A DNA stretch of 60,000 nucleotides from Adiantum capillus-veneris (GCA_014529385.2 CM043946.1:22376577-22436576), one strand, 5' to 3'. Counted from the first letter of the stretch, positions 1-11,825 are shown. Program-made: numbers and translations. Notes: generated by a model not told the origin, from the sequence alone.

Positions 1-2
1 AC

Positions 3-350
3 AGCTTATCCTTAGAAGATTACTACTCAAAGTTTGTAAGGCTTAGACGTTACGCACCGTCAATGACCATAGAGCAGCATGTAGCTCACTTTTGTCAAGG
101 TTTAAGAGAACCAATTAGTTCACGATTAGAAGCTTTAAAACCTACCACTGTACAAGATGCTTTACTACGAGCTAAACCTTTGATGAAGGAACAAGGGATT
201 ACAAGAAGAATTGAACATAATCAAAGCTTTAGAGATACACAACCACAAAGATCTTATGCCGCTAATGCACAAAATCCTCCACCCTTGAATGTTCGATGCT
301 TAAAATGTGAAGAGTTGCGACATTGGGAACTCTTGTCCACGCCTGACTAG
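3..350 (+). pseudogene. Ty3/gypsy Gag fragment (C-terminal part of capsid and broken zinc knuckle)
   Basis: The reading frame is open from the window edge; an ATG at 63 is internal. The protein matches the retrotransposon Gag pattern, with EDYYSKFVRLRRYAP followed by HFCQGLREPISSRL, which is typical of the plant Ty3/gypsy capsid. It then runs into a knuckle starting CLKCEELRHW. Only the first two cysteines of the CX2CX4HX4C knuckle are clear, and the frame stops soon after at 348-350. About 130 bases further on, a polypurine stretch and a candidate LTR begin, so protease, RT and integrase are absent. I infer a large internal deletion in an old copy. The upstream part lies outside the window. 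Confidence 0.7.
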
Positions 351-486
351 TGGAGAAGCAGTAGCAAGTGAATCAGACTAAGGACATCACTCTTTTAGAC
401 ATAATGATGGTTGCTAGTAATTAGAGTAGGAGTATCCTCACTTTTTCTCAAGATGAAGACATCTGGAATCCCTAAGTTGGGGAGAT

Positions 487-1615
487 TGTAATCTATCCAA
501 CATTTTTCAATAAAAGTATTTTATTTACTTTGCAAATATTCAAGGGTTGCATTTTATTAAGTCAAAGAGCATTCTAATGGAACGATCCCGTTGAAAATTG
601 GACTCTAGAAACTACTAATTATAACCCTTATTCACTTGGAAACAATAGGTTGATGGGAAACTTAAGCCTCAAGACTGTAACTAAAGATAAGACTTGACCT
701 TTTAAGAAAGAGATAACAATTTTAGGAAAGGAGGAGTATTTTTAGGAAAGAAAGAGGAGGGAATTAAGTTTAGAGTTCTTGTCTTGGAAGCCAAGCTTCT
801 TTTAAAATTGGAGAATCAAAATCGCGCATCAGTTTTCGTGTCCGCAAAAAAAATAGAGAGACACAAATGTAAGCGAACTTATCTCTCTTTGCTTCCCTCT
901 ATTCTTAGCTGGCCTTGAGAGACTATATAAAGACTCCTGTCCCTTCACTTTGAGGACACACATACACACACTCTCAAAAGCGGAAGCTCTCCTACTTTGA
1001 CGTCGGAGTTACCTTCTCTCCCTCAACCTCTCTCCCTCAACCTCTTACCTTCAAGCCATCTCCACCTCCAAGTCTTTCTCTACCATCTTCGTGTTGCCTT
1101 TGGATCTTGAGTACTCTCTCTCTCTTTCCCTTTTCTCTTTTGTGATACCATGGCCCCAAAGGAGTGACTCAAAGCTCAAAGGACGCTCATGCTGTTCCAC
1201 CTCTAATAAAGGTAGAGAGGAAGGCATCAACTACTCCAAATGTTGCTCAAGCGGAGATATTGGTTGCGGAAGAAGTCAAAGTTGTCCAACCTCAAACACG
1301 GGAGGTAATCGAACATGTTGCTAATCCGCTAAGACAAATTTATAATTATGCATTTCTATTCATGTTGACTTACGAAGCTAAGCATAGGGGATCCCTTAAA
1401 CCATCCAAGAAACGTGATTCTATCACAAGAAACAAGCATATATTTTCATAAATTACTGAAAGGACTATTTGATAAATTATCACCGTTTGTTGAATTGTTA
1501 TTGCTTAATAAATTGTTTTTGTTTGATAAGTTGATACTGATTGACATGAAGAATTGGTTGATCATGTTTGAACAATCATTTACAAAGAAGAATTTTTGAA
1601 AGAATATATTTTGTT
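487..1615 (+). mobile_element. Candidate 3' LTR of the gypsy remnant (right end unresolved)
   Basis: A polypurine run (AGTTGGGGAGAT) ends just before a TGTAATC start at 487, the usual PPT-LTR junction. A TATA box lies about 440 bases in, followed by a pyrimidine-rich leader-like stretch, as in LTR promoters. No second LTR copy is in the window, so the right edge and the terminal CA cannot be fixed; I stopped at the 19-bp repeat cluster, but the LTR could include it. Confidence 0.4.
924..931 (+). promoter_or_regulatory. TATA box in candidate LTR
   Basis: TATATAAA stands in a GACTATATAAAGAC context, with a CT-rich stretch about 30 bases downstream where transcription would start. This fits a U3/R boundary on the plus strand. 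Confidence 0.5.
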
Positions 1616-1797
1616 CCTCGCGGATAGCGAGATGATTCCGCGATTAGTGGAGATTAAGCTGAGGTTATCGGCTCTCTTTTATTCCTCGCGGTTAGCGGGA
1701 TGCCTGGCGGTTAGCAAGATGCCTCGTGGTTAGCAGGATGCCTCTAGGGTAGCGGGATGATTGGTGGTTAGCAAGATGCCTCACGGGTAGCGAGATG
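1616..1797 (+). repeat. 19-bp tandem repeat cluster (CCTCGCGGTTAGCGGGATG type)
   Basis: Six consecutive near-19-bp units fill 1684-1797 (114 bp). Each has the form CCT-CGCGG-TTAGC-RRGATG with a few changes. One isolated unit lies at 1616-1634 and degenerate pieces lie between. The cluster may belong to the preceding LTR. Confidence 0.75.
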
Positions 1798-2708
<911 letters not shown>

Positions 2709-3193
2709 GTTCATTCGTTTGTTCCTTGCATCGAGCATCCTGCCTCGGAGTTGAGTTGTCAAAATTGAGCTCTTTCCCTCGCTCTGGCATAGAATTACAG
2801 TTATGGAGAACCAATAGACAACATTATTGTCACTATCTCAAATGTTGGAAATGAAGGCACGATGTAATATGATGGTAAGAAAAGCTCGTGGGTAGCCCAC
2901 TCACTCCAAATGAATTCATTGGTTTTGTTGGTCACATCATTGTATGTTTGGAGCTGGCATGTTTGGAATTACAACAATAAGTGTTGAAAGATATTCATTT
3001 AAGTGATTTCAGTAAGTAATATTTATGCACGTTTATAGTCCTCATGAAAAAGAATAAGGATCCATTCCAGGCAATGAATTACAATTTGAGTGAGGACATC
3101 ATGTCGTCGCGACAATGAGGAGAAAAAGAAAATATCCTCCGAGATTTTGAGAGCTTTCAAGAGTAGGACTGAAGGTTTTAGTACAGAAGCAAA

Positions 3194-3487
3194 GTGGGAA
3201 ATCTAGAATCTTGTTGCTCAATATCCTCTTGTTCAATCCATGATCAATCTTTAGTGGAGGAGGTTGTTGTACAGGGTGCAATTGTCTCCAATGTGGGCAA
3301 CACACTGACTATCATCAAGCAGTCAGGTTCTAACGAGGAGTTGTTTTTTAAGAATGTAGCATTGCATATGATGTTGAATTCAAAGAAAAACATGCCTATT
3401 GCAAAATTATCATGGGTCCTAAAAGTTGGTCATCGCATCTTGTTCAAGGTGAAATCATGGCGGGCAAAGCCTGATGTCGATGGTTGA
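3194..3487 (+). other. Unidentified open frame, 97 codons
   Basis: This frame codes for a hydrophobic/charged pattern (VVVQGAIVSNVGNTLTIIKQ, later LKVGHRILFKVKSW) that could be a small beta-barrel fold remnant. I do not recognise a family. The bases upstream (3090-3190) contain stops in the same frame. It may be a fragment of a host or transposon gene, or chance. It lies about 230 bases before the 21-bp array. Confidence 0.2.
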
Positions 3488-3719
3488 TTGTTTGATTGGT
3501 TGCATGTCACAAGAAACACCATCATAGCCCTATCACACATGAAATTAAGGAATTTTTTTGCACATTTTGGAGAGAGAAGACTCGTGTTTGACCCAACAAG
3601 AAGGATGTTTTTTGAAAGAGAGTGTGGAGGAAAAGCTACATAAAACACCCTATGCACCTCCTTGATGAACCTTAGGTGATCAATTGAATACTTATGCCAT
3701 AACCTATGCATTCTATGTA

Positions 3720-5112
3720 TTGCATCTCTAGTGCATAATAACTTATATATGCTAAGAAATAACATACTCATATGTAGATTGATACTAGTAACCACATTGT
3801 ACATAATACTTAGAGTGCTTGTTAACATGGTAAGTAAGATAGGTAGAATGCCAAGTATGATAGTTAGCATACTTGGTATGCTGGTACACACTATATATGT
3901 TGATCAGCATACTATATAAGATGGTTAGGTCATTGTCTATGCTAGTAAGCATACTGGGTGTGATGTTTCACTATGTATGGTAGTTAGCACAATGTTTATG
4001 CTAGTTAGCATTCCTAGTATGGTATTTACCATATTCAATATGCTAATAAGCATACAGAGTATGCTAGTTAAAACAAGATGTATGCTATTTACCACACTAT
4101 GTACTAGTTAGCATACCTAGTATGCTCACCAGCCTACTGAGTATGCTGTTTAACACAAGATTTATGTTAGTTAGCCTTCCTAGTATGCTGAGTATATTGT
4201 TTAACATAATGAGTATGCAAGTTAGCATGCATAGTAATCTACCTAGCATACAGAGTATGTTGGCTAACACAATATGTTATGCTAGTTAACATACCTAGTA
4301 CGTTGTTTAGCATGTTGAGTATGTTGTTTAGCATAATGAGTGTGCTAGTTAGCATGCCTAGTAATCTACCTAGCATACATATTATGTTGGCTAACACAAT
4401 ATGCATGCTAATTAACACCCTTTATGCTAGTTAGCATACCTAGTATGCTCATCAACATGCTACATATGTTGTTTAACACAATGTTTATGCTAGTTAGCAT
4501 TCCTAGTATGCAAACTAGCATGCTGAGTATGTTGTTTAATGTAATGAGTATGCTAGCTACCTTTACTAGTATGCTAACTAGTATAATGGGTATGTTGGTT
4601 AGCACATTCAATGCTAGTTAGCATGCCTAGGATGCTAATTACCATATTGGGTATGCTCAACTACGTAACTGGTATGCTCATCAGCACACATATTATTCTT
4701 GTTAAGCATTCAAGGTATGTTGGTCAAAACCTAGTCCGTTCTAATTAGCATACCTTCTATTCTTCTTAGCACATAATCTATGTAGTTTAGCATACCTCAT
4801 ATGCTAAACTACACACTGATTATGCTTGTTAGCACATTTAGTAGGCTAGTTAGCATCTTGGGTATGTTGATCAAAATATTGTTCATGCTAGTTAGATTAC
4901 CTAGCATCCTAGGTATGCCGATCAGAAAATTTTCCATGCTAGTTAGCATACTTCATATGCTAGTTATCATACCTAAGGAGCTAGTTAGCACATATGCTAT
5001 GCTATGTACATATGCTAGTTGGCACAATGAGTATGCTAGCTAGCATGCTAATGAAAAAACTGTATATGGTAGTCAACATACCCTGTTACATGCATGTTAG
5101 GATGTTTGATGT
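3720..5112 (+). repeat. Array 1 of 21-bp near-palindromic monomers (GTATGCTA-GT-TAGCATAC)
   Basis: About 1.4 kb consists of diverged copies of ATGCTAGTTAGCATACCTAGT. In each unit 18 of 21 bases form an inverted repeat, with 8-base arms GTATGCTA/TAGCATAC around a central GT. Spacing is mostly exactly 21 bases. Around 4100-4600 a three-monomer order recurs every 63 bases (AGTTAGCATACCTAG, then CATCAGCATACTGAG, then TTGTTTAACACAATG types). Segments near 4236 and 4363 are a roughly 127-base repeat of one another. Array 2 at 17435-19415 carries the same monomer with centre AC, i.e. in the opposite orientation. Confidence 0.92.
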
Positions 5113-5232
5113 GCTATTTAACACTCCAACTTGTTTTCATGACCATGTCAAATGTCCTAGGTAGAAATCTATATATTCCTATTTGAATTCATTTATCCTA
5201 GTAACCATACTGATCAAATATGGATATTGCAG

Positions 5233-5690
5233 TTTGAGTTCTTTCACAGACTCAAAGATAAACATCTAGATTGCAAGATTGGCATGAGAATGTTTGAGAT
5301 GTTAAAGCCATTCTTTTGCAAGAGGATGAAGGATAGATACACATGATGTTGTGAATACCATGTGCAAATGTCCTTTTTAAAGAACACACTAAACCACATG
5401 CACTCTCGTGATTTTGGGCTTCATGATACGGCTTGCGACTGTGTATGCAGTATATATGCCATATGAAAGAACATTATCAAGGGTGCTTGGATTCATACCA
5501 CACGTTCAAAGGTGTCACAAAAATGTGGGACTCTGTTCTCTATCCAAAGCCAGCAGATGAAGTTTTTCCTAGAAGCAAATGCATGATGGGAGGCTATAGA
5601 ATATGTGGAGTCAAGAGGTTACAATTATGTTTCTTGGAGATAGCAAAGCCATGTAAGAAGTATTTTCATATGTAGAAGCAAAAGACAAGC
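5233..5690 (+). pseudogene. Cys/His-rich transposase-like relic
   Basis: A splice-acceptor-like TTGCAG precedes a frame reading FEFFHRLKDKHLDCKIGMR and then MLKPFFCKRMKDRYT, with an in-frame TGA before CCEYHVQM. After a frameshift near 5430 a second frame continues with MWDSVLYPKPADEVF and KCMMGGYRICGVKRLQLC. The pattern (K-I-x-x-x-x-F-x-x-L-K-P-F-F, then clustered Cys/His, then a C-x6-C pair) resembles the cysteine-rich mid-region of DDE transposase-type proteins that I have seen in non-flowering plants, from memory only. At least one stop and one frameshift make it non-functional. It is cut off at about 5690 by the truncated gypsy element. Confidence 0.4.
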
Positions 5691-7480
5691 ATGGAAATAG
5701 TAAAAAAAGAAAAGATATTTTTCATAAAGAAACACAGTGATGGGAGTTTCTTCAACTCTTGAAGACCAAGTTGAAGCTCTTCATCACTCATAACTATGTA
5801 GCTCGATGGCAAGGACAACTCATAACTATGTAGCTCGATTGCATTTTGCTCCTTAGCGGTCCATACAAACTTAACGTTCTTCTTTGTTAAGTCGTGTAGT
5901 GGTCCTGCTACTTGAGAGAATTTTGCTATGAAGCGTCTATAGTATGCACACATACCAATAAAGCTTCTTAGCTCATGTAGATTCCTTGGGTTAGGCCATG
6001 ATTTTATTACCTCTAACTTTGATGGATCCATACGAATACCATCGTGAGAGATAATATGACCTAGATATTGAATCTCTTGAAGGAAGAATTCACTTTTCTT
6101 TTGGTTGAGAAAAAGTTTGTTTTCCCTCAAGGCTTGAAAAATCACTTGGAGATGTTGCTTATGTTCCTCCAAAGATTTGGAGTAGATGATGATATCATCA
6201 AAGAACACTCCAGTGAATTTACGATATGGTCTAAAAAATTTCTCCATGAGACGATTGAAAGTAGCTGGTGCATTAGTCAAGCCAAAAGGCATGACTAGAT
6301 ATTCATAAAGACCAAATGTTGCGCGAAACGCGGTCTTTAGGATATCTTCATCCACTATCCTTATTTGATGATAGCCACTCTTAAGGTCAATCCTACTGAA
6401 GTAGGTAGAGCCTTGTAGCTTATCAAACAGATCTTCTACCCGATGCACGGGAAATCTGTTTTTGATAGTGATATGGTTTAGTGCTCGATAGTCCACACAC
6501 ATACGGTATGTACCATCTTTCTTTTGCACTAAAAGGACTAGAGAACAAAAGGGAGAGGAACTAGGCCTCACCATCCCTTTGTCTACCAATTCCTGTACTT
6601 GCCTCATAATCTCCTCTTGTTGAGCTTGTGAGACTCGATAAGGAGGTTTGTTAGGCGGTAAGCTTCCTGGAAGGAGCTCAATACGATGGTCATCATCCCC
6701 TCGTTTTGGAGGTAGGTCCATAGGGATATCATCGATGAACACATCTTGGAATCCTTTTAGAAAAGTAGACAAGTCTAACTCTTCTTGATTCCTATCATTT
6801 TCATTTGATAAAACATTATTAGCTTTTAGAGACTCTTTGACATAAATCATGTACGCAGAAACTGAGCTCTTCATTGATTTATCAAAAGAAAGAGGATTTA
6901 CAAGTGGAATAGTGCGACCACGCTCACTAGAATCTATATACATGTTCTTTCCCCTGTAGGTGAAGTAAATTCTCCTTTCAGAGAACTTCATGTTGGCATC
7001 CATGCGATCAAACCATGGTGCCCCTAGGATAACCTCCTGATGTTGGAGAGGAGAGATGAAGAAGTCTTCTTTGTCGACATAGCTTTGGACATGAAGCCTC
7101 AACTTCCCAATCAAGGGAGTAACAGAGGCTTGTTGTCCCTTGAAAGCTGCATCGGCTGTTACTATATCTCCCATCTCAAAAGCTTGAATGCCCAACTTGG
7201 TGGCCAACTCTATTGATATGAAGTTGAGGGTAGAGCCAGGGTCAAACAAGATGAAGGCATCATGCTCTCTTACCTTTCCCCAAGCATAGGAGAGTGATGA
7301 TCCTTTGCAATGAGCATCCTCTTTTGGAGCTTCGATGGTGGAAGCCCTAGGAGTCTCATTGCGAGTATTCTTCTTGGGGCAAGAACGATAGCCATATCCT
7401 TGCTCCCCACACTTGAAACATTTATGGTCCTTGCGAAAAGCTTCAAGGAGAGAGTTTGTTTTTACCTTTGTAAACTCCCT
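5691..7480 (-). pseudogene. Pol of gypsy element A (zinc knuckle, protease, RT; ends in RNase H)
   Basis: The frame contains, in order, a knuckle CFKCGEQGYGYRSC (near 7400) where the expected His is Tyr; a retropepsin segment FILFDPGSTLNFIS (near 7240) where the usual D-[ST]-G is D-P-G; and a full Ty3-type RT with PPYRVSQAQQEEI, YRMCVDYRALN, FSRIDLKSGYHQI, MPFGLTNAPATF and the catalytic VFFDDIIIYS (near 6195). The connection region SFIGMCAYYRRFI follows. RNase H begins with VWTAKEQNA and degrades after a 22-base direct repeat (5786-5807 and 5818-5839). The altered protease and missing RNase H and integrase make it inactive. The Pol frame differs by one base from the Gag frame; they overlap near 7440-7640. 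Confidence 0.85.
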
Positions 7481-8706
7481 TCTCCTTGGACCGATTGTTG
7501 TTGTTGTTATTGTTGTTGTTGGAAGTGCCTTGGGAATTATTTTGTGCATTGGATTTCCCCTTTGCATCATTTTTATCTTTGTTTTCCATGGGCTTGACAT
7601 TACTTCTAGCCCCTTGATGGAAATTGATGCGTGAAGCAACCATGGTGTGATGGATTACTTCGGTAATAGTACCAGGCCGTTGAGAGTTGATGTATTCGGC
7701 CATATCTTCAGGTAATCCCGCACAGAATTGTTGTCTTTGCTCGGCAAAGTCTATCTTTTGAAAGGCAGTAGCTTTGAGATGTAGATCCCAAAACTTGTCT
7801 ACATACTTGTTGATAGACTCATGAGAGAGAAGCTTCAAGCCGCGCCATTCGGTAAGAACTTTATCTTTAGTATCGCTTGGAAGAAATTGCTTCATGATGG
7901 AAACTCGTAGAGTTTTCCATGTCTTTGGGGCTTCTCCATTGCCAAGAAGGCTAGCCCACCATTGACGAGCTGATTTTTGGAAGTTCATAGCTACATGGTG
8001 TAGCTTGGAGGACTCTGTGAAGCCCTCGTCCCCAAAGGCCGCATCAAATTGCTGGATGAAGGCCAACACTTTGTCGGTAGCACCAAAGGTGCCATAGTAC
8101 GTGAGAAAAGAGATACTCTTTCCTCCCTCCTTGAACTTCTTTAGCTTTTGTGACCTTCGCCATGCAGGAAATGATTTGCGATTTCCTCCCCTCTTGTATT
8201 ATCTAGGAGAATAGCCATAACTTTCATCGGAAGAGGAGGAAGGTGAAGAAGAAGGAGAAGAGGGTGACCTCTTCCTAGCCCTTTTCTTCCTTTGTTTCCT
8301 CTCTTGCCTTTCAGAGTGATGAGGAGAAGGACTATAGGTTGCTCTTTTCCTCTTGGGAGGAGTAGGCGATCGTCTAGACCGCCGTCTTTGTGGAGCCACA
8401 TCTTCAGAAGAACTTAGACTGTCATTGCTTTCTTTCTCTTTGGATTCCTCCTCTCGAATGGGAGAGAGTCTTCTTTTGGGGGTCTCTTCAAGAGGCCTCT
8501 TAAGCTCTCTCCTCTGGGAGAGGAGGGGAAATTCTATAAGCACAAAGTTGTTGAGTAACTTCGGCTTGCAAAGCAGGGTTGCCCATAGCTTGCTGCAACC
8601 TAGCGACAAGATAATTCACAAACATGGGAGCATCATCATTAGCACCTTCATGTGCAAAATCAAAGCGATCAATGTTCATTCTACTCTCTTGATTATTGTC
8701 AGCCAT
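7443..8706 (-). pseudogene. Gag of gypsy element A, broken by frameshifts
   Basis: The likely start is ATG at 8706 (MADNNQESRMNIDRFDF), about 400 bases inside the primer site. A first frame gives the N-terminus to near 8500. A second gives an Arg/Ser-rich stretch (for example PQRRRSRRSPTPPKRKRA). A third gives the capsid: SFLTYYGTFGATDKVLAF, then RQWWASLLG, then FCAGLPEDMAEYI. An Asn run encoded by AAC repeats (near 7500) precedes the knuckle in the Pol frame. The capsid pattern fits retrotransposon Gag (Retrotrans_gag family). At least three frame changes are needed to read it through, so I infer indels rather than programmed shifts. Confidence 0.75.
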
Positions 8707-9107
8707 GTTAACAAAATTTATGTTTATACTTAGTGTATGCTTTGGCAGTTCAAAACCTTAGTTGCCACTCCTCTTAGCCTTTGAAAATCGGCTCTTAAGT
8801 ATCTACACCCACGGCTCAAAGTGGTTAATTATAGAGAGTAGAGGAGTAGGTCTAACATAGCAGAGTTGCCAAGGGCTAGCTCCTTTCAGACTTCTTATGG
8901 CTCAATAATGGTAAAGCCGTAGGCAAGTCTAAAAAGACTCCATTATTAAGTCCAAAGCTCCTGAGGTGTGCACCATCCCCCACATAGTGGGCTTAACAAA
9001 ACCGATATTAGATCCCAGTTCCACTTACTCTATTATAATTAACAACATCAACCATTTACAGGCTACTTAAGGACCTCTCTTCTTAAGCAAGAAAAGAGAA
9101 ACCAAAT

Positions 9108-9119
9108 GCTCTTATACCA
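9108..9119 (-). other. Primer binding site of gypsy element A
   Basis: On the minus strand this reads TGGTATAAGAGC, one mismatch from TGGTATCAGAGC, the complement of the plant initiator-Met tRNA 3' end. It lies one base from the LTR terminus, as expected. Confidence 0.8.
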
Positions 9120-10143
9120 ATGTAATGGAATTTTCCTATTCAATTTGAGAGTAGCGAAATTTAATGAGAGTACTTTCAAGAAATGATTTTGTGAGCATAG
9201 CGGGTAGACATAATTGAAGATAGCAACATAATTATAGCAATTAGTTAACTTGTCATGGACAATACTTTTGCAAGAGACAAAATTTAGAGAACATGACAAC
9301 AGTTGAGGACCGGATTTATGTGGAGCTTGTCCCCCCTCCAATATGCATTTGTATTATGATTTCTCCCATAAAGAGAGACTTGTTACAATACATTATTTGT
9401 GTTCCTTGTGACCTAGGTGAAGCAATGAAGATGGAAAGCTTCATGCATCACCATCATAGCATAACCTAAACTTGAAGAAAGATTTAACTATACCAAGCCT
9501 CAGTCCCAAGACCTCAAACACCTTCGAAGGTGGAGAGAGCTAGCAGGGAATGAGGGTAGGGAAGAGGAAGAAGAAACATTTCATACGAGAAAGAGCTAGT
9601 TCCTCACTTATCATAACTCTTGTGCTAGCATACATAATAGCATAGTAATGAAGAAGAAATAGATGGCAAGCTCAAGCATTGAAGCATGGCTCTTGGATGG
9701 ATTTGCACTCCATAGCCAAGAGTGTTGGTGTAGGCTCTCAACCTCTACTTGCTTGGAGAAGGAGAGGGAGCTCTTGCACTTTGCATAGTACACAATGAGA
9801 GTGTTTGTGAGTGTGTGTGGGTGAGTATACCCCCTAAGCACCCCCCTAGCTTGCTTGGGTCGACCCCCCCTTGTAGCTCATGCTTGAAGCTCATTGGACC
9901 CCTCCAGGCCTAGCCAATCACAAGCAGGAGCCATTACAAGCAACATGGGTAGCCTTGGGACAAGTGTCCCCCTTTCCCCTTTGAGAGAGAGGACTTGATA
10001 AATGCAAAATCAATAAATTAAATATCCTAAATTATCATTGGACCCCTTGGGTGGCCAACCAATAGGCTTCAGTCACACCATGAGGACAACATGGGGAGGA
10101 ACTTGACAAGTGTCCTTGCTGCCTCTTCAAGCTGGGGCTTCCC

Positions 10144-10145
<2 letters not shown>

Positions 10146-10219
<74 letters not shown>
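10146..10219 (+). repeat. (TG)n microsatellite, about 75 bp
   Basis: Pure TG dinucleotides followed by a short TC run and an 11-base C tract near 10231. Confidence 0.98.
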
Positions 10220-10220
<1 letters not shown>

Positions 10221-10365
10221 CTCTCTCATCCCCCCCCCCCCTTGTAGGCTCGCCCCCCTCCTTGTAGGGATATTTTTGACTTTGGATGAGCAAGCCCCTT
10301 AGTCATCAAGCATGACTAAGCACTTGAAGTAGGGGGTGTTCCCACAAGCATCTCAGGCAAGCTTC

Positions 10366-10500
10366 TCAAGGCACCTCAAGCACCTTAATCATGCACCAAG
10401 TCAAGCACCTCAAGCATGGAGCCAGTCAAGCACCTCAAGCATCTTAATCAAGCACCTCAAGCATGACAAGCACCTCAAGCACGACAAGCACCTCGAGCTT
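10366..10500 (+). repeat. Minisatellite of CACCTCAAGCA units
   Basis: About nine copies of AAGCACCTCAAGCA-type units occur with variable 10-20 base spacing. The cluster sits within the presumed LTR of gypsy element A. Confidence 0.8.
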
Positions 10501-10780
10501 GGGCCGGGTTCCCACCTCAAGCTCAGCCCTAGCTTACCTAAGGTCAAAGGAATTTTACACACATTATTGGAGGTCTTCAATGAAGCTAACCCTAAGGTCT
10601 TATGCTCCATTGGTTAGCCTTGCTCTTGATAGACCATCTCCCATTTGGGCCCCTTTACTATTGGCCCCGTTTTGAGATAGATCTATAAGCACATATCTAT
10701 ATCTTAACACTTGTTCCCATTTATTCTCCCACATTAAGTGATCAATTTAATATGAGAAAATCATTTGGGTTGGTTAGATA

Positions 10781-11631
10781 TTAGATTTTATGACACTTAT
10801 TACATATTAGCCAAGGCTTGCCACTACAATGCTCCTGTGCAAGAACACCTCCCATCATTGCCCGTTGCAGTCGAATATATATTGTATCTAATATTTCATT
10901 TACTTTACATTGTTGGTTGGTGCTCCATATGTACACATGGAAAAATTGGAGGCACCAATCCAAAAATAGGTGGCTGTCTTTGTGACAAAATACATACCAC
11001 CTATCTTGCATACAATACTTTATCATTTTCCCTATATTTTCAAGGGGACTTTCACCATACTTTGACTCTATATCTTTAACTAGAAGTACATTCAAATCAA
11101 GAATGAGAGTGTGCTTCTCGTCAGTCAACAACTTGGGCACGCATTTTGGGTCTGGCGGTGGATACCACTTGGTAAAAATAACTTTCCCCAAGGAAGGTAT
11201 TAAATGAAGACATCATAAAGGACAAGCAAAACTAAACTGTTGCATAGAGGAATGATTATTCCAACAGGAGTTTCTCCATTATAAATATTCATAGAGATAC
11301 AGGCCATAAGATGTGCATCTTGCTAGCACTACAGAATTTGTGCACAACAGAGAACAAATTCATCATAGGTTGTTGCAAGCGTGTGAGAAAATGGCCTTCT
11401 TTTCACTTTTGGTAAGATCAGTTATGTCATCCTAGGTGCTCTTTGAGGAAACACAAGTGTCGTCTCCCGGATCTTCTAGGTTCTATTCCAAGACAAATTT
11501 CGTCTTTAACTTCATTCTATTTACAAAACCCAGGAGAGGGCTATTATCACTACGTTTTGCACATTCTACCCAGTGTTAATCCTCATGGCTTCCTCTTGCA
11601 CACTCTTGACTATTTCCTCTGAAGCACTTAT
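10781..11631 (-). pseudogene. FCP1/NLI-interacting-factor-like phosphatase relic, C-terminal part
   Basis: The minus frame starting at 11191 reads KHTLILDLNVLLV, then WYVFCHKDSHLFLDWCLQFF and VYIWSTNQQCKVNEIL. This matches the HAD phosphatase family of FCP1/NLI-interacting factor/Tim50, with order D-x-D-x-[TV]-L then R-P-x-x-x-x-F-L-x-x-C-x-x-x-F-x-x-x-I-W-S-S. The second catalytic Asp is Asn (LDLN), and the domain stops before the conserved C-terminal D-D motif. Upstream, 11631-11400 carries a degraded N-terminal extension (WVECAKRSDNS, DITDLTKSEKKA) with stops and a frameshift. The copia insertion at 11632 interrupts this extension; the frame resumes at 17167. Confidence 0.6.
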
Positions 11632-11823
11632 TGTTGGGGTATAAAGCCCAATGTGGTCGCCCAGGTAAGTGGGCGGGCCGCCAGGTATGTACACATGTTC
11701 TTTTGTAAAAACCTAATAAGAACTCACTATGCTCTACACATTATAGAAAAGCGAGTTCACCATATCTTCGTGCTCTTCTTCTCGCACTCTCTCTCGCGTC
11801 ACACTTCTGCTTGTACTCCTTCA
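11632..11823 (+). repeat. 5' LTR of copia element 1
   Basis: 192 bases, TG...CA ends. A TATAAAG sequence lies near the start (11641) and an AT-poor CT-rich end precedes the primer site. Confidence 0.95.
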
Positions 11824-11825
11824 AC

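Larger units (their letters stand above)
5691..10709 (-). mobile_element. Gypsy element A: 3'-truncated Ty3/gypsy retrotransposon with 5' LTR
   Basis: Read on the minus strand, the order is 5' LTR (10709-9121), primer binding site (9119-9108), leader, Gag (8706-about 7440), protease and RT (to about 5850). The sequence stops in the start of RNase H, so integrase and the 3' LTR are missing. The coding part carries several frameshifts. Left of about 5690 the sequence belongs to a different relic on the other strand. Full-length plant elements of this kind are normally over 5 kb internally, so roughly half is lost. Truncation could be by deletion or recombination. Confidence 0.8.
9121..10709 (-). 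mobile_element. 5' LTR of gypsy element A
   Basis: The inner end is well placed next to the primer site: minus-strand LTR ends CCATTACA at 9121. The outer end is a guess at 10709, where the minus strand reads TGTTAAGATATAG. The LTR contains a (GT)n microsatellite and a minisatellite of AAGCACCTC units. Without a second LTR copy the outer edge cannot be confirmed. Confidence 0.5.

Noticed and set aside
5433-5675. A stand-alone small gene starting at 5433
   Set aside because: Its upstream neighbour frame continues the same Cys-rich pattern, so it is better read as the second half of a frameshifted relic.
7500-7530. GTT/AAC trinucleotide run as a separate microsatellite
   Set aside because: It is in frame within the Gag-Pol coding region as an Asn run and is short.
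10035-10293. Open frames with Thr-His strings over the TG microsatellite
   Set aside because: Same artefact of a dinucleotide run.
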